Part shown: piece after piece, positions 1-11,410 of the stretch
Layout: every line of letters starts with the position of its first letter
Position numbering within the stretch: position 1 is the stretch's first letter
Assembly (NCBI GenBank): GCA_031216445.1
Contig: CM062219.1
Span: 12,927,001-12,991,000 of the forward strand
DNA: 64,000 bases
Direction of reading: 5' to 3'
Source of the DNA: Lateolabrax maculatus
Taxonomy: Eukaryota > Chordata > Actinopteri > Acropomatiformes > Lateolabracidae
Translations under genes and position numbers: made by a program
Notes under the pieces: model-generated
What the model was told of the DNA's origin: nothing
Database searches by the model: none
The model's input: only the letters and a program-made list of their open reading frames with translations

Positions 1-354
1 ACAATGAACAGTTTGAGTAAAAATGTTAACTTTTGTCTTTGTATTCAAATCCATTTACGTTGTCTTTTTGTTTTTTCTTCTTTTTTATTGGATTTTGTTT
101 TATCTCATCTTGTTTAAATATGGTGCAATATATTTTATGTGCCTACAGGTTCTTCCAATGTTTTTATTATTGTTGCTTTTAAATGTATTGCCTTGTGTGA
201 AGCACTTTTTAATTAGATTTTTGAAAGATGCTCAACAAATAAAGGACCACTACACATCTGTCAGCCAAAAACTATTCCTGTCTCATTCATCCCCTTACAT
301 CCTATTTTTAGGGATGACCCTGACCTTCTTAACATGTCCTGATCTTTGCCGTCA

Positions 355-376
355 TGGGGGGGGGGGGGGGGGGGGG
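355..376. repeat. poly-G run
   Basis: An uninterrupted run of about 22 G in bcr intron 4. Confidence 0.9.
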
Positions 377-2543
377 TGAGATTCAATTCTTGCAGGAATG
401 TAAAGTCACAAGTTTTCTAAACCTTGTTTGCACATATTATGTTATCACTGGCAGTATGTCCATATTTGTGTTTTTCAAATACACAATGATGAATTTCAGG
501 CAGCAACATTTTTCCAAAATGAATCTGTAGTGTTTTTGCACATACATCCGCACACCAGGACGAAGTGGAATAGAAGAAAGCGAGAAGTAAAGCAATTTTC
601 ACAATCCTGCAATCCTGTGTCCTGCCCTGGGCCACACAATCTGCACCACAGCGGAGGGCATTCAGAGCGTGACAGTTTGACTGTGGAGAGAACAGAGAGC
701 CCGAATGTCTGCCAGCCACATCCCCGGAGCCGCACACAACGCCGCGAAGGCTTACTGAGTGTACGGCTGCAGCTACAGTATCATTGCATAAAATGGCTTT
801 GGGTGATGAAAGAAACTGCTTGGGTGTTTGGATTTCTCAGTTCAGGATTTGTCCTGTGTGAGAGTATGTGTGTAATCCGCAGCGGAAAACAACATTAAGA
901 AAACAGCCTCATGACAGACCACGGCCATTATACGAGAAGGCTGGATTTAGCCACTTGGCTTGTAAGAGAGTTCTTACAGACTGAAATATTTTCTTCCACC
1001 GGGAAGAAGTACTGCTTAGTCTACGATGACACATTGATATGAATAAACAGATGATAACACACAAAAAGATAACTTCTCAAGTGCTTGGTTGTTGTTACGA
1101 AATTTTAGTCCGGAAAGCATTCACTGAGATTTGATGGAGCATGGGCGAAGCTATGTGGACTCGCCAACCCCTTAACTCTTCAAGTTTGTGAATAACAACT
1201 TAAACCAGGTGTTTTACAACCAAAATGTAATATGATTCACCATCTTCATTCTGAACCAAAAGACTGTTCAGATAATATAAGCATTCATCTTTTTTCAAGC
1301 AGATGTTGTCTATCCTTCAACACACACTGAATACACTCACTCACAGCTGCCACCTCAGGGAAACGTCTTCACAAAAAAATCTTAAAACAGAGTGAAGAAA
1401 GAAGTGTAGGTTGGCTGCGTGAGGCCAAATGAAAGATCAAGAGGAATTCTTCTTTTTCTATAAATTTGCAGAGTTAGGCTTTTTTGGTCCTCCACCTGTG
1501 AAGAGACACATTCAAATCCAGTCTATCAGTTTGCCTGTCTTTGTGGTGTTTGTTTCGGAAGAGCAGAAGCATGAGTGTGATTTAGCCCTATTTTCAGCCT
1601 TCAAACACTTCTCCCTGACACTCATGCTCATAACCTGTCAGTGACGCTTTGCCTCTTCCTCTTTTCTCTCCGTCTCTCGCCTTCCTTGTTCTGATGTTTT
1701 ATGATTCCTAAGCCCATCTGCTCCCCTCACAGATTTCAGAGTCATGGTGAGACAGCTCTATCAGAGTTGCAGCAGCCTAAATCTACTTGCCTACCCGACT
1801 CTCATCCTCTCTCAACCCTCCCTCCCTCATTCCTCGCCTGTATCACGTCCTCTACTCTCATCTAATCTCTTCCTCCCTCCCTCTCCACCTCCTAACGGAA
1901 CGGCTGTCATGTAGCATTTCTCCTTTTTTCCCCCTTTTTGTAGGCTCAGCGTCTTCTCCTCCTGACTTTTATTAACTACTGTCTGGAGAGAGGCAAGGGA
2001 TGGGGCCAAGACTGTGTGAGCGTGTGCGCGCGTGTGAATGCACTGGTGTGTGTGTACAGTATAAACATGTGTGTGTACATGCTTGGTAGGAAGAGCAACA
2101 AAGACAGCAAGACTCCAGATTGTCGCGGTTGACAGAAAAAAGTGTCTTTGTTAGGATGACGTAATGTTTGAGGCCAGACGAAGAAAACAGTAAATGTACG
2201 GTCACACCAGCACCAGTCTTTGCAAATCTTCATTCCATCTCCCAATTGAAGCCCGTATGACAAATTCATGGCAGTTTTGTTAAATGGAAGACGAATGTGA
2301 CCGAAAGGGAATTTTAGAAAGGAAAAAATATGTTTATTTTCCTAAATATGTTTTAGGAAGGAATAAATATGTATGTATGATGACGAGCTTTTAGAGAAAC
2401 AATTTGATAAAAAGTGGATTTTGGCGTGCGCCTTCTTGACAGTGAAAGATACAAATTAAATCCTAATTTCTTAGCTGAGCCCTAAGGGGGAGCCTACTGA
2501 GATAAGTTAACAGGAGTGAGTGAGTATGTGTGTAAGTGAGTGA

Positions 2544-2569
2544 GGGGGGGGGGGGGGGGGGGGGGGGGG
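2544..2569. repeat. poly-G run
   Basis: 26 consecutive G preceded by a GTGAGTGAG-rich stretch. Being intronic and transcribed from the minus strand, it would be a C run in the pre-mRNA. Confidence 0.92.
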
Positions 2570-3333
2570 CTTCCTATTTATAGCAGCTTCTTCGAGACAC
2601 AAAGCACACAGTGCAGTGATGGCCTCAGCTGCCTGAGGCAGAAAGGCGGCATTGTGAAACACGCCTGCACCTCCCTCTGAGTGTGTGTGTGCATATGTGA
2701 GTGTGATAGAGCATAAGTGAGTCTGAGGGGGAGAGAGGGAGACAGGGAAAGGCAGGGAGACACTAGTGGGAGAGCAGCAGTATTTTGGAGAGAATTAACA
2801 AATGATTCATTGTGTGTTAATTGACCCATTGTGAAAATGATTAAATAGACCCAGTGTACATTTGGCCCTGACATCCTTGGCAGAAACTACTAGAGGGCAG
2901 AGAGAGAGCGCGAGCGGCTGATGAGGAAGAAATTGGAAGAAAAGGACGACTCAGATTCAATTTGTCCAAATTCGAAATGATAAAGAAGAGCATCGCTAGA
3001 AAAATCAAATCTACATTTATTTTGATTGGGTTATTGAATTTTGCTGACAGATTCTGCTTCTGAAAGCCTCCCAGTTCAAGAAACAACATTACTGTGAATA
3101 ATGTCACTCAGTGACACACAGTGGTTTAGCTCTGGGTCTGCGTCCATAGGTCAGAAAACGTTGCTGTAATAACCCTGAATGTCTTTTCTGATACTGTCAA
3201 TCTTTTTTGGGTGCCCAATGTTGTCACTTTGATTAAGGGGAACGTCAGGCAGTTACAACCAGCGACGTTTCCGCTGCCATGGGCACAGACGCACAAACCC
3301 AACCCCTGGACTAATCTCTTTCTTTCTCCTCAC

Positions 3334-3519
3334 CAGTTTCTGGAAGAGGTCCCCGACTCTCTGGTGGTGGCTCCACTGCTGGACGCGGGGAAAAAGTCCG
3401 TCGTAGAACTCCCTGTGGATCTCATAGAGCTCAGGCACTTTGAAGAAGATCGTTTCTATCTGGGGCACAGTGAGCACAGGCTGCGACGTCGTAGCTGCCG
3501 CCTTCAGAGGCTTCATAGG
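3334..3519 (-). CDS. bcr: bcr exon 4: DH domain continued
   Basis: The exon is 186 nt, phase 0 at both ends. The acceptor is TTCCTCTCAG|CCT and the donor CTG|GTGAGG. It encodes 62 residues beginning PMKPLKAAATTSQPVLTVPQ and continuing IETIFFKVPELYEIHREFYD and GLFPRVQQWSHHQRVGDLFQ. The match to mammalian BCR is close to identity (human TSQQIETIFF, EIHKEFYD, WSHQQRVGD). It forms part of the DH helical bundle. The next exon (human ASQLGVYRAFVDNYG region) was not found between 1 and 3333, so intron 4 is at least 3.3 kb. Confidence 0.95.
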
Positions 3520-3949
3520 CTGAGAGGAACAAACAATGGAGATGACAGGTGTAAAAGTTTCTTTTGCAGTCTTTGTGTGAACTGTAAGCACATGTACGTC
3601 AATTTAAAGCTTATAATGGAAGCTAATGGGAGCAAATGTTACGTCGACGTTACTGCATTAGTTTGCTGTCTTGCTGTCGACTGTTCTAGCTTGTCAGATT
3701 TCATTTAAATGGTTTGTCATAAAGTTAAGTTATGTTCTTATGACAGCAGACACAGAGCAGCATAATGTAGAATGCATTTTATGGCACCAAATTAAATCAA
3801 GTGCAAAGAGTCTATCGTTTAAAAATTGCAGACTTATATTAAAAAAGCCCACACTGAATACTCACTTTGCCCAATCAATTGGCCTAATGCTCGTAAGATT
3901 ATATGGGTATATGAAGTGTGTGTGAGTGGGTGTGTTTGTGTGTTCTCAC
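3520..3949 (-). other. bcr intron 3
   Basis: A 430 bp intron between exons 3 and 4 with donor GTGAGA and acceptor CTCTCAG. Nothing else is recognised in it. Confidence 0.9.
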
Positions 3950-4054
3950 CAGCAGCAGTGCCTCCAGGTGACTGAGGTACGTTTCCTCGGTGGCCAAGAT
4001 CCCAGACAGGACCCACTTCCTCATCTCTAACCCCTTTTCCAGGTCACATTCAGT
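3950..4054 (-). CDS. bcr: bcr exon 3: start of the DH (RhoGEF) domain
   Basis: The exon is 105 nt, phase 0 at both ends. The acceptor is TCTGTTACAG-like (CAG|ACT) and the donor CTG|GTGAGA. It encodes 35 residues, TECDLEKGLEMRKWVLSGIL followed by ATEETYLSHLEALLL. This is the conserved N-terminal helix of the BCR DH domain (EETYLSHLEALLL is the alpha-1 signature), which starts guanine-nucleotide exchange on Rho-family GTPases. The length equals that recalled for the mammalian exon. Confidence 0.94.
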
Positions 4055-4621
4055 CTGTAACAAACACACAGACATATAATGATAATAAAGTTAAAACAAT
4101 ATCCAGCATTACAATATTATGCACACCAATTAATCTAATCCTGTACGTGCCTACTATTTCTTACTTAGTCTTTTTCTGTTTTCTGTTTTTCTTTCTGTTT
4201 TCACACTGGAAGGCACACAGTTTGATTATTTTGCATCTGTGGTATTAACAACATTCAAAGCATCATATTATTTCTTATATTCGCTGGTAAAAGGACCTCT
4301 AATGTCACTTGTTAGAAAATGTAAAATTGAAGGATTTCTAGTTCTTAGTTGAGCTTGAAACTCCTGCAGGTTTGCGCCACAGTCTAGAAAATCAAACAGC
4401 AAAAATTGCACCTTCTAGAAATCCTCCCCGGTTGCCTCCCCATTCCCATCAGCTGAGTCAAAGCTCACAGAGGACTACGGACATGAAAGAAAACAGAGAG
4501 GCAGAGAGGTTCCTCGGGCTGTCTTGTTTAACCACAAACTCTGAAATAACTCAAACAGGCAGGGTCTCTCATGGGAGCAAGGTTGGCGTATAAATATGCG
4601 TCTGTGAGAGAATGTGCAAGT

Positions 4622-4670
4622 GCGCGCGCACACACACACACACACACACACGCACACACGCACACACACA
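4622..4670. repeat. (CA)n microsatellite
   Basis: Imperfect CA repeat with GCGCGC at its left end and CG interruptions, in bcr intron 2. Confidence 0.9.
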
Positions 4671-5196
4671 GTGACAGTGACTCCAGGTTGGGACGTGGAA
4701 GCATCCAGTCCCTCAGGCTATGAGGAGGAGGAAAGAGAGGAAACAGGGAGAAAGGGTGTGAGAGAATGACAAAGAAAGGAGAAGAGAAGAAGAGATGGAG
4801 AGAAGAAGACAATGCATAGAGAGAGAAGAGGGGAAAATATCTTTACACATCACGCCATAATGCTGCCAAATGTCTACACAGCAATCATATGGGTTCTGTG
4901 TGTGAAAGGAAAGGTCAGACTCGGTGCGTGAGATGAGCGAAGTGATTCAGGCTGTGACTCTAGCTGATTCAGCCTGCTGGACTTTAAGCTGCTGTACGAG
5001 GCTACCTGGCTTCTTGAGACATACAGTAAATTATGTGGGCTTGTGTGGATGAGTGTGTGTGTGTTTGGGCAGGGGGTAACAGCACAGGGGAGGACGAAGA
5101 AAATCTGTCCAGTAGTCAGAATGAGAGCCAGACAAGCAATGTGAATTGAAGTGTATGTGTTATATATTCTTAATTTTTGATGTTTATCTTTTAAAG

Positions 5197-5443
5197 GATA
5201 GGTTCACATTTTTTTAAGTTTGTCTTAAAACAACTCCTTCATGCCTATGTCCATTAAAACAGTTATTGGTCGCAGTAACTGTTCCTTCTGTCAAAACTGG
5301 CCGTGACGAGTTAGCGTCTTATTCCAATGGAGGAGATCGAGACAAAGCCTACAGTCCGCCTGTGCAATTACAATGAAGAGAAATACCACATCCGATGAGG
5401 TTTCAGGTTATTTTAAGATAGACTTAAAAAATGTGAACCTATC
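5197..5443. mobile_element. MITE-type element with 33-34 bp terminal inverted repeats
   Basis: The left end 5197-5230 begins GATAGGTTCACATTTTTTTA and the reverse complement of the right end 5411-5443 begins GATAGGTTCACATTTTTTAA. Over about 33 bp they differ by one T insertion and two substitutions. The interior of about 180 bp has no coding capacity. The TTAAAG flank on the left suggests a TTAA-like target, but the right flank has diverged. Non-autonomous elements with this end are familiar from fish genomes; I cannot name the family. Confidence 0.8.
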
Positions 5444-5459
5444 ACATAAGGTTTAACCT

Positions 5460-5708
5460 AATCTAAATTAATTGATCAATTGTTCAGTATATAAAATGAC
5501 AGAGAATAGTGAAAAATACCATTCAACTTGATTGAAGTTACTGCAAACAATTTAAAATAGCAGCATTTACACGTTACTGTATGTGGTTACACAAAATGTC
5601 ATCTTCACATGTCCTGTTTTGTCCAACTCCTCACAAATGAAAAGCTGGAACCAGAGAATGTCTGGTGTCGATCAACTAATCAATTAATAGACTGATCGTT
5701 GCAGCCCT
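5460..5708. mobile_element. dispersed fish DNA-transposon remnant (GGGCTGCAAC-type ends), copy 1
   Basis: It ends with a run of ATCAACTAATCAATTAATAG-like sequence followed by TTGCAGCCCT, the reverse complement of the AGGGCTGCAA start typical of this fish repeat. The interior AATAGTGAAAAAT, CTTCACATGTCCTGTTTTGT and GAAAAGCTGGAACCAGAGAA segments match the copy at 16792-17055 or the general family pattern recalled from fish genomes. No coding capacity. Confidence 0.7.
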
Positions 5709-7534
5709 ACTTTATTTATGAATATAGTTTGGAGAAATCAGGCACAGACTACAAATAAATGGGACAGTATTTATATTCTCCTCCTCTGTTTATCCTGTCT
5801 TCAATAATTAATACTTCTATGGTATATTTTCTCCGTTTTCCTCTTTCTTTGTCTCTCTTTCTTAGGTGAAGGATGAAGGAAATGATTCTGACAGACATGT
5901 ATTATGCATCACACAGAGCTGTCTAGAGACCTGTGCTGTATATAACGATATCAGTTTCCCCTCAAAAAGCTCTAATTGCTCATCATGTATGGACTCTAAG
6001 CGGAAAAAGTTTTCTGTTTTCATATTAAAAGTGCAAATAAAAGGGTATTGCAAGTAAATAAGTAATGTAATTGTGATTTATGATTGCTCTTAAATGGATT
6101 ACGTTGCATTGCAGCGACTCTGAATCTGTCTCCACCAACTTAAAAGGAAAAGCCTGGGGCGGCAACGGAGCCCCTTGAATGTTTGTGAATTAATGAAAAA
6201 TGAATGAAGCACTGCTGAGCTACAAGTATCGGCATGAGCTATGTGACTTTACGCTCTCAGAATATGCCCGCTGGTAAAAGAACATGAGAAACATGAGGGT
6301 CCATTTGAAGCATCAAGAACATTCAAAGCAAATCACGAGGAGGAAACCTTAACATCCAGCCACATGTTACTGAACTAGCAGAGGGGAGACGAGAGCCATA
6401 AAGTGTTTATTCATCGTTTCAGACCCCAGACGACTCCCCTAGGAAGTACCGACATTTCCAGACATATCATCTTTTATTCATCGCCGTGGCAACTAATGAG
6501 CCCATCTCTGGGTTCAGTCTAAAGGGGTGTCTGCTCGCATCCAAAAAGTTAAAATAAGACACATTCTCCCTGCCTGGGGTTAATTTGGGTTTCTGTGTCT
6601 ATGTTTTGATGTCCAGTATGTGCAACGGAGTCAACAAAAGCTAATACCTCACATTTGAACACACACTTAGAAACTTCCAGCGCACACAACATCCCTTAGC
6701 GGTGGCTCTACCTAACATGATTTAGGAATTCTGATTTGCTTCTGATTTGTTTATGCACAGATAACGTTCGGGGGAGATACAGGAGAATCAATACAAACAG
6801 TGTTTATTGGACAAGTGCGCCGCTGTAGCTCAGGGGGCGCAGATGGAAACTGAGCAGCAGCGACTGTAATAACATTATTCTTTCTTTCCTTCTCTCTTTC
6901 TCTCTCTTTCTCTCTCTCCCATGGAGTGTAGGAGACACATAAACATTCAGAACCAGGTTGAGGAGGAGAAAAATGAGTGGCAATCCAGGCCCTGTTCCAC
7001 ACTTTATTAACCCTTTTCAATTATCATTTTTCATATTCTAATCTGTTTAGCATCCTGTTCTGTCACCCCTTGTTTTCTGAAACGCCTAATGTGATTGCTT
7101 CCTATCTCCACATGTCTGCTATGTAATGGAGCTGTCTTACAATTATCCTGTGCTGCATGAGAAAGACAGGTTTTTTTTAAAAAGTACTACAGTACATTAC
7201 ATTACTGGTTATTTAAACTGTACTTCATCCAGATGTGATAGACGTGGATTGAGTTGGTGTCTGCTGGGGTTTTGTGGATCGGATGTTCACACTGGTGCAT
7301 CACGCCATGATGTGATAGATCCTAACTAGGGAGATTTCAATCTTTCCGAGCATCACCTAGAGGTTTAGCGCTGGATGAATAGGAAAAGAAATGACCTCTC
7401 CCATCAGGTCGTGGCCTCGAGGTGTGATGTCAGACAGGATGGGGGAGCAAAGAAAACGAAGAGGATTTAGCTATTTTAATAGAAATAAGGGATCCACAAG
7501 AACTGAGAAAACGGCGAGAAGAGGTATTCTGCGG

Positions 7535-7700
7535 GAGACCCGGTAGCCAAGGGGTTCGGGCACCAACTTTGAACTGCAATGTCCCAGGTTTGAATCCATC
7601 TAAACATTGCATGTTGTGCATCTTCCTCTCCCTCGTTTCTTGTCGTCTCTCTACTGTCGACTATCTACTAAAGGCATTAAATGCCCAAGAAAAATAATTT
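7535..7700 (+). mobile_element. tRNA-derived SINE
   Basis: RNA polymerase III promoter boxes are visible: an A-box-like TAGCCAAGGGG at 7544-7554 and a B box GGTTTGAATCC at 7587-7597 (consensus GGTTCGANTCC), about 32 bp apart. After the tRNA-like head comes a pyrimidine-rich body and the 3' end CTAAAGGCATTAAATGCCCA followed by an A-rich tail, a pattern I recognise from tRNA-derived SINEs of fish. It cannot be a functional tRNA gene because the rest does not fold as a cloverleaf with a proper acceptor stem. Confidence 0.75.
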
Positions 7701-8368
7701 AGAAAAGATGAATTCTGCTTAACTTGGGGAGCAGAATAAAGTGGGCTCTGGCTGTCCTTGATTGACCTTGATGTGTCACGCTGTGCACTAATAAGACAGA
7801 ACACATGTGGTCAGTGTTTTTGCAAAATTGTTAAAAGAAAAAATGACAGCACCTCCTCATACTTCAGCTGACTTCCGATCAGTGACCCCCCTCTTTTCCC
7901 TCTTCAGTGCAGGGAAGAGTTATAATATGAGAGAACAAGAGCCACTGTGGAAAATTAAATCAGCAGTATTGCTGATCGTGATGACTCATCACAGTGACGT
8001 CATAAAACCATCAGCTTCCGCTGAGCCAATCAGAGTCTGTCTGGGCTCTGACTCATCAATTAGAGAGGCAGACTGGGATGATGTGGGAAGAGTGGCTGTC
8101 CAAGGGCAAATCAAGGACGATGCTAACTCAATTTCCATGGCCATTATTGAAAGCATGTCTGGCTGTGTGGAGAAATTGTTGATAGATAATTAATGTTTGG
8201 CTGTATAATATGTTTAACTGACCATTAGATGCTACCTTGGCCAACCCTAAACACTCACGTCCACAGGGTTGGGTTTGCTCAGGGATTCTGTCTCTAAACA
8301 CGAAGGTTCACACAGCGAATCTTCTTCAGTCTCATCTACAATAAATTCATCATTCTGCTCTGAGAGAA

Positions 8369-8372
<4 letters not shown>

Positions 8373-8403
<31 letters not shown>
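8373..8403. repeat. (GT)n microsatellite
   Basis: About 15 GT units in bcr intron 2. Confidence 0.9.
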
Positions 8404-8404
<1 letters not shown>

Positions 8405-9491
8405 ATTTGTGTACTTAAAAGAAGGTATTGGCTTGTGCAACCTAAAGCAGAGATGACATGATGTGCATGTGTATAAATTAAAATCAGAGAGAGTTCCAAG
8501 CTCACGGGTCAAAGGTTGGATGCAGTTAAGGGACTCATCATTTATTGGCAGATTCAAGCCATCAATCAGATTGACAGGCGCTCTCTCACCAGCTCATTCA
8601 GCAAAGACTGAGGGGGCGGAGTAACTGATACTGCTTCAGGATCACTGATGCGATTACCTCCTCCAAGGGCACAGCAGAGAGAGGCAGTATTAGCCTATTA
8701 CATTGTCCCACAATACCTCTCTAACCTAATCGAACATATGGATCTAGCATGTAAATCTGCTACCCTCAAATGCTTTGTTGCAAAAAATGGTGACGATAGA
8801 AAATAGGGAAAAAAAGAAAAAGAAAAGATAGCCTAAAATAGATTCTGACTGTAGCATCCATGTTAATTTTCATCTTTGCTGACCCCGGCGTTGTGTGTGT
8901 GCGTGCATGTGTGTATCCTCTCCATGGTAACCTTTGAAGAGTGCCAGACGTCATAGATCACTGGTTTTCTCCCGGCAGACGAGGAAAAGCAAAGGAGGGA
9001 GGGTAAGAGGATGAAGGCAGTGATGGGGTGATGGAGGAGATAGGTAATTCTGCCTAATACCCTGGATGAGAAAAAGCCAGACTCTTAAAGGGGATGAGTT
9101 TCTTCACTGGATGACTGCGTCTGGGGTCATGAGGCAGGCCATATTGTCTTTTATCAATCCTCTCAAATGGCAGATTCGATTTCTCATCAATTGACAGATT
9201 TTTGACATGCCGGGATTGCTCTAAGATTAGCCCACTTCCTGCACTGTATGGAAGTCAAAGTATGTAAGTATTGGCACCTATTAGCCATTGAATAGTGACT
9301 CCAGCCATGTTTACAAAATTGTATATTCATATGGTATTATGCTTTGTATCAGTAGTAACAGAAAAATCCATTGGTTTGCTTTTAGTCAATTTCTGCAGCT
9401 GAGCTTTTGCATTACCTAAAAGGAAGAAAACTATTTAAAAAATCTGGCCGACGTAGTGGCCAGCAGAGAACTGGCATGATGGCATACTGAC

Positions 9492-9676
9492 CGACTTGGA
9501 CGACTCTAAAGATCCAGAAGAGAGGGTGTCCCGACTGCTGCGGCTCTTGGAGCTGAGGTGCGGCGATGATGACGGTGAGTCATCGATGTACGGCAGGATG
9601 TCGTGGTGCCTCCGCTGCTCCTCTGCGCGGTCTGCATCGTAACCGTATGTGGGAGGGGTCCCGGTAAAATGACCAT
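9492..9676 (-). CDS. bcr: bcr exon 2
   Basis: The exon is 185 nt. The acceptor is GTTACAG and the donor TCG|GTCAGT. With the last base of exon 1 it encodes an Asp and then 61 residues containing GTPPTYGYDADRAEEQRRHH and ILPYIDDSPSSSPHLSSKSR, which align without gaps to the BCR stretch between the exon-1 region and the DH domain (GTPPGYG..., IDDSPSSSPHLSSK in human). There is no catalytic domain here; it is a Ser-rich linker before the GEF domain. The reading frame is open only between these splice sites, which is why no long ORF marks it. Confidence 0.93.
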
Positions 9677-11326
9677 CTGTAACGGCAGAGAAAAACAGAG
9701 CTTAAGTTAGTACCCTTAATGTCCCTTCAACTTTCTTGAGGTTTCTGCTTTATGAGTAAGCATGGATTTGGTGATTTGCAGTGTAATCCGACTGATACAG
9801 GATATTTGAGGACGATATTGATATTGATATTTGGGAGTTTTAAGAAATCTGATGACTAATCCAATGACTATATTTCATACACATAGTTAGCATGTGTTAC
9901 ATATTGAAAGATAGTCATTCAAACACAATAGTTATATGAAACCTTGATGTTTAAAAACTCTCACTTTTTAACCAAATTCAAGCCCACCTTTAATGCAGAA
10001 GTACAGACATTTTGTGTCCTGCACATCACAAATCCCTGTTAACTGTGAAGCCCTCTGCACTGCACTTAAGGACAAAGGTAGGGAGGTATAAACTGGCATG
10101 TGGTGATGCCAAACAGTCTCCTAAAACCATAATTTCTTAACTTATACAAAAGTCAGCTTCAATCTAACCAAAATCCATTTTTGTTACCTGTGCCTTCACA
10201 ATGCACGCTGGTTGGATTCATGTCTTACATTTGCTGGTTTGCATCATGCTCACAGAGGGTTGTCATGTATTGCAGAGTTAATTTTCAACACTAATTCATG
10301 CAGGTCTAGAAACTGGGGCACACAAAATGAGTTTCCCCTGCATCTTTGTTCATGTATTAATACAGAAATACAATGCTCTGATAGGAAGCACATGAAGAAG
10401 CCAACTACAGACTGGGTCAAGGTTCAAATAATATGAACACAGAGTGCAGCTTCTCCAGGGAAATTTTCAGCAACGTCCCTTTGACCTGCTTCTGCGGTGG
10501 GCCCTATCACTTTCTCTGGGGGAAAATAACAGCTCAGCCAGCACAAAGTGGTTTTGCCTATGATTTTGTGTGCTGCCCTTTACAATGAGAGGTGGGAGAG
10601 ACGGACAGAACAAGAAGAACAAGAAACAAAGGTCAGAAACTACAGTTTGACTACAAATGACTTGTTTTACAATGTCCCACTCAGAGAGGTGATGCATTTC
10701 ATTGATTGTCAAGTTGTGGTTATACTAAACTGGTGAGTTAAAATTGTTCAGCTTCCAGGAGGGTACAGTCAGCAGTTCAGGGAAATCTGATGGTGTAACA
10801 GCTAAAGGGAAGACATCATGAATCTCTGAATGTCACAGAAAACCTTTTGCTCATCTCCTCCCACTCCTACATTCAACAGAGCCGCACTTCTCAAAGAGCT
10901 GGCCGGGCCTCCTCGGTGCTGACTCAGACTAATAACATGCCACGGCACTTTCCAGAGTCAAACACAAGCACACAGAGCAATCTCCAGTTCACACCAATTA
11001 TAAGCATTCTGTAGCTTTAGAACACATTCAGCCAACATCTACTTAAGTCCTTTTTTGTGCCTCTATTGTTTACAACCTCTCTTTTATTGTGTTCTATGTA
11101 TTTTTGGCTCACACGAGCACATACACAGACATATGCAAACTTAAAGTCACAGGTCACAGAGTGAGGAAAAAACGAGAGAAAGAGATAGAAAGAACAATGC
11201 CAGTGTGTCCAGGGCCCGTCTGACCTTCAGCCCACCCATCGCTTGCTCCGCGTACTTGCTGCTGCCTGTGGGCGGGTGCTACCCACCGCGCCTGCTTCGA
11301 CCAACAGGCAAAGACCAACATAGATG

Positions 11327-11330
<4 letters not shown>

Positions 11331-11394
<64 letters not shown>

Positions 11395-11410
11395 GTGTGC
11401 GCGCGTGTTT
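11331..11410. repeat. (GT)n microsatellite
   Basis: 27 perfect GT units to 11384, then imperfect units to about 11410. It produces the artefactual Thr/His- and Val/Cys-rich open frames on both strands. Confidence 0.93.

Larger units (their letters stand above)
1..3333 (-). other. bcr intron 4 (partial), no gene seen
   Basis: The sequence left of the exon 4 donor shows no exon resembling the following BCR residues. It contains homopolymer G runs (355-376 and 2544-2569), scattered TG-rich stretches near 2018-2080, and pyrimidine-rich sequence around 1650-1960. Short open frames here are biased by these simple repeats and show no recognisable protein. Confidence 0.75.
4055..9491 (-). other. bcr intron 2
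   Basis: A 5.4 kb intron between exons 2 and 3 (donor GTCAGT, acceptor TTACAG). It carries a CA repeat (4622-4670), two adjacent MITE-type elements (5197-5708), a tRNA-derived SINE (about 7535-7700) and a TG repeat (8373-8403). The remainder is anonymous; the 128-codon plus-strand open frame at 7807-8193 has no recognisable homology. Confidence 0.88.

Noticed and set aside
7540..7612. Possible tRNA gene
   Set aside because: A and B boxes are present, but the acceptor stem and anticodon arm do not fold properly, and the downstream body and tail identify a SINE.
7807..8193. 128-codon plus-strand open frame
   Set aside because: Antisense within bcr intron 2, no recognisable domain, no sign of splice sites or codon constraint.
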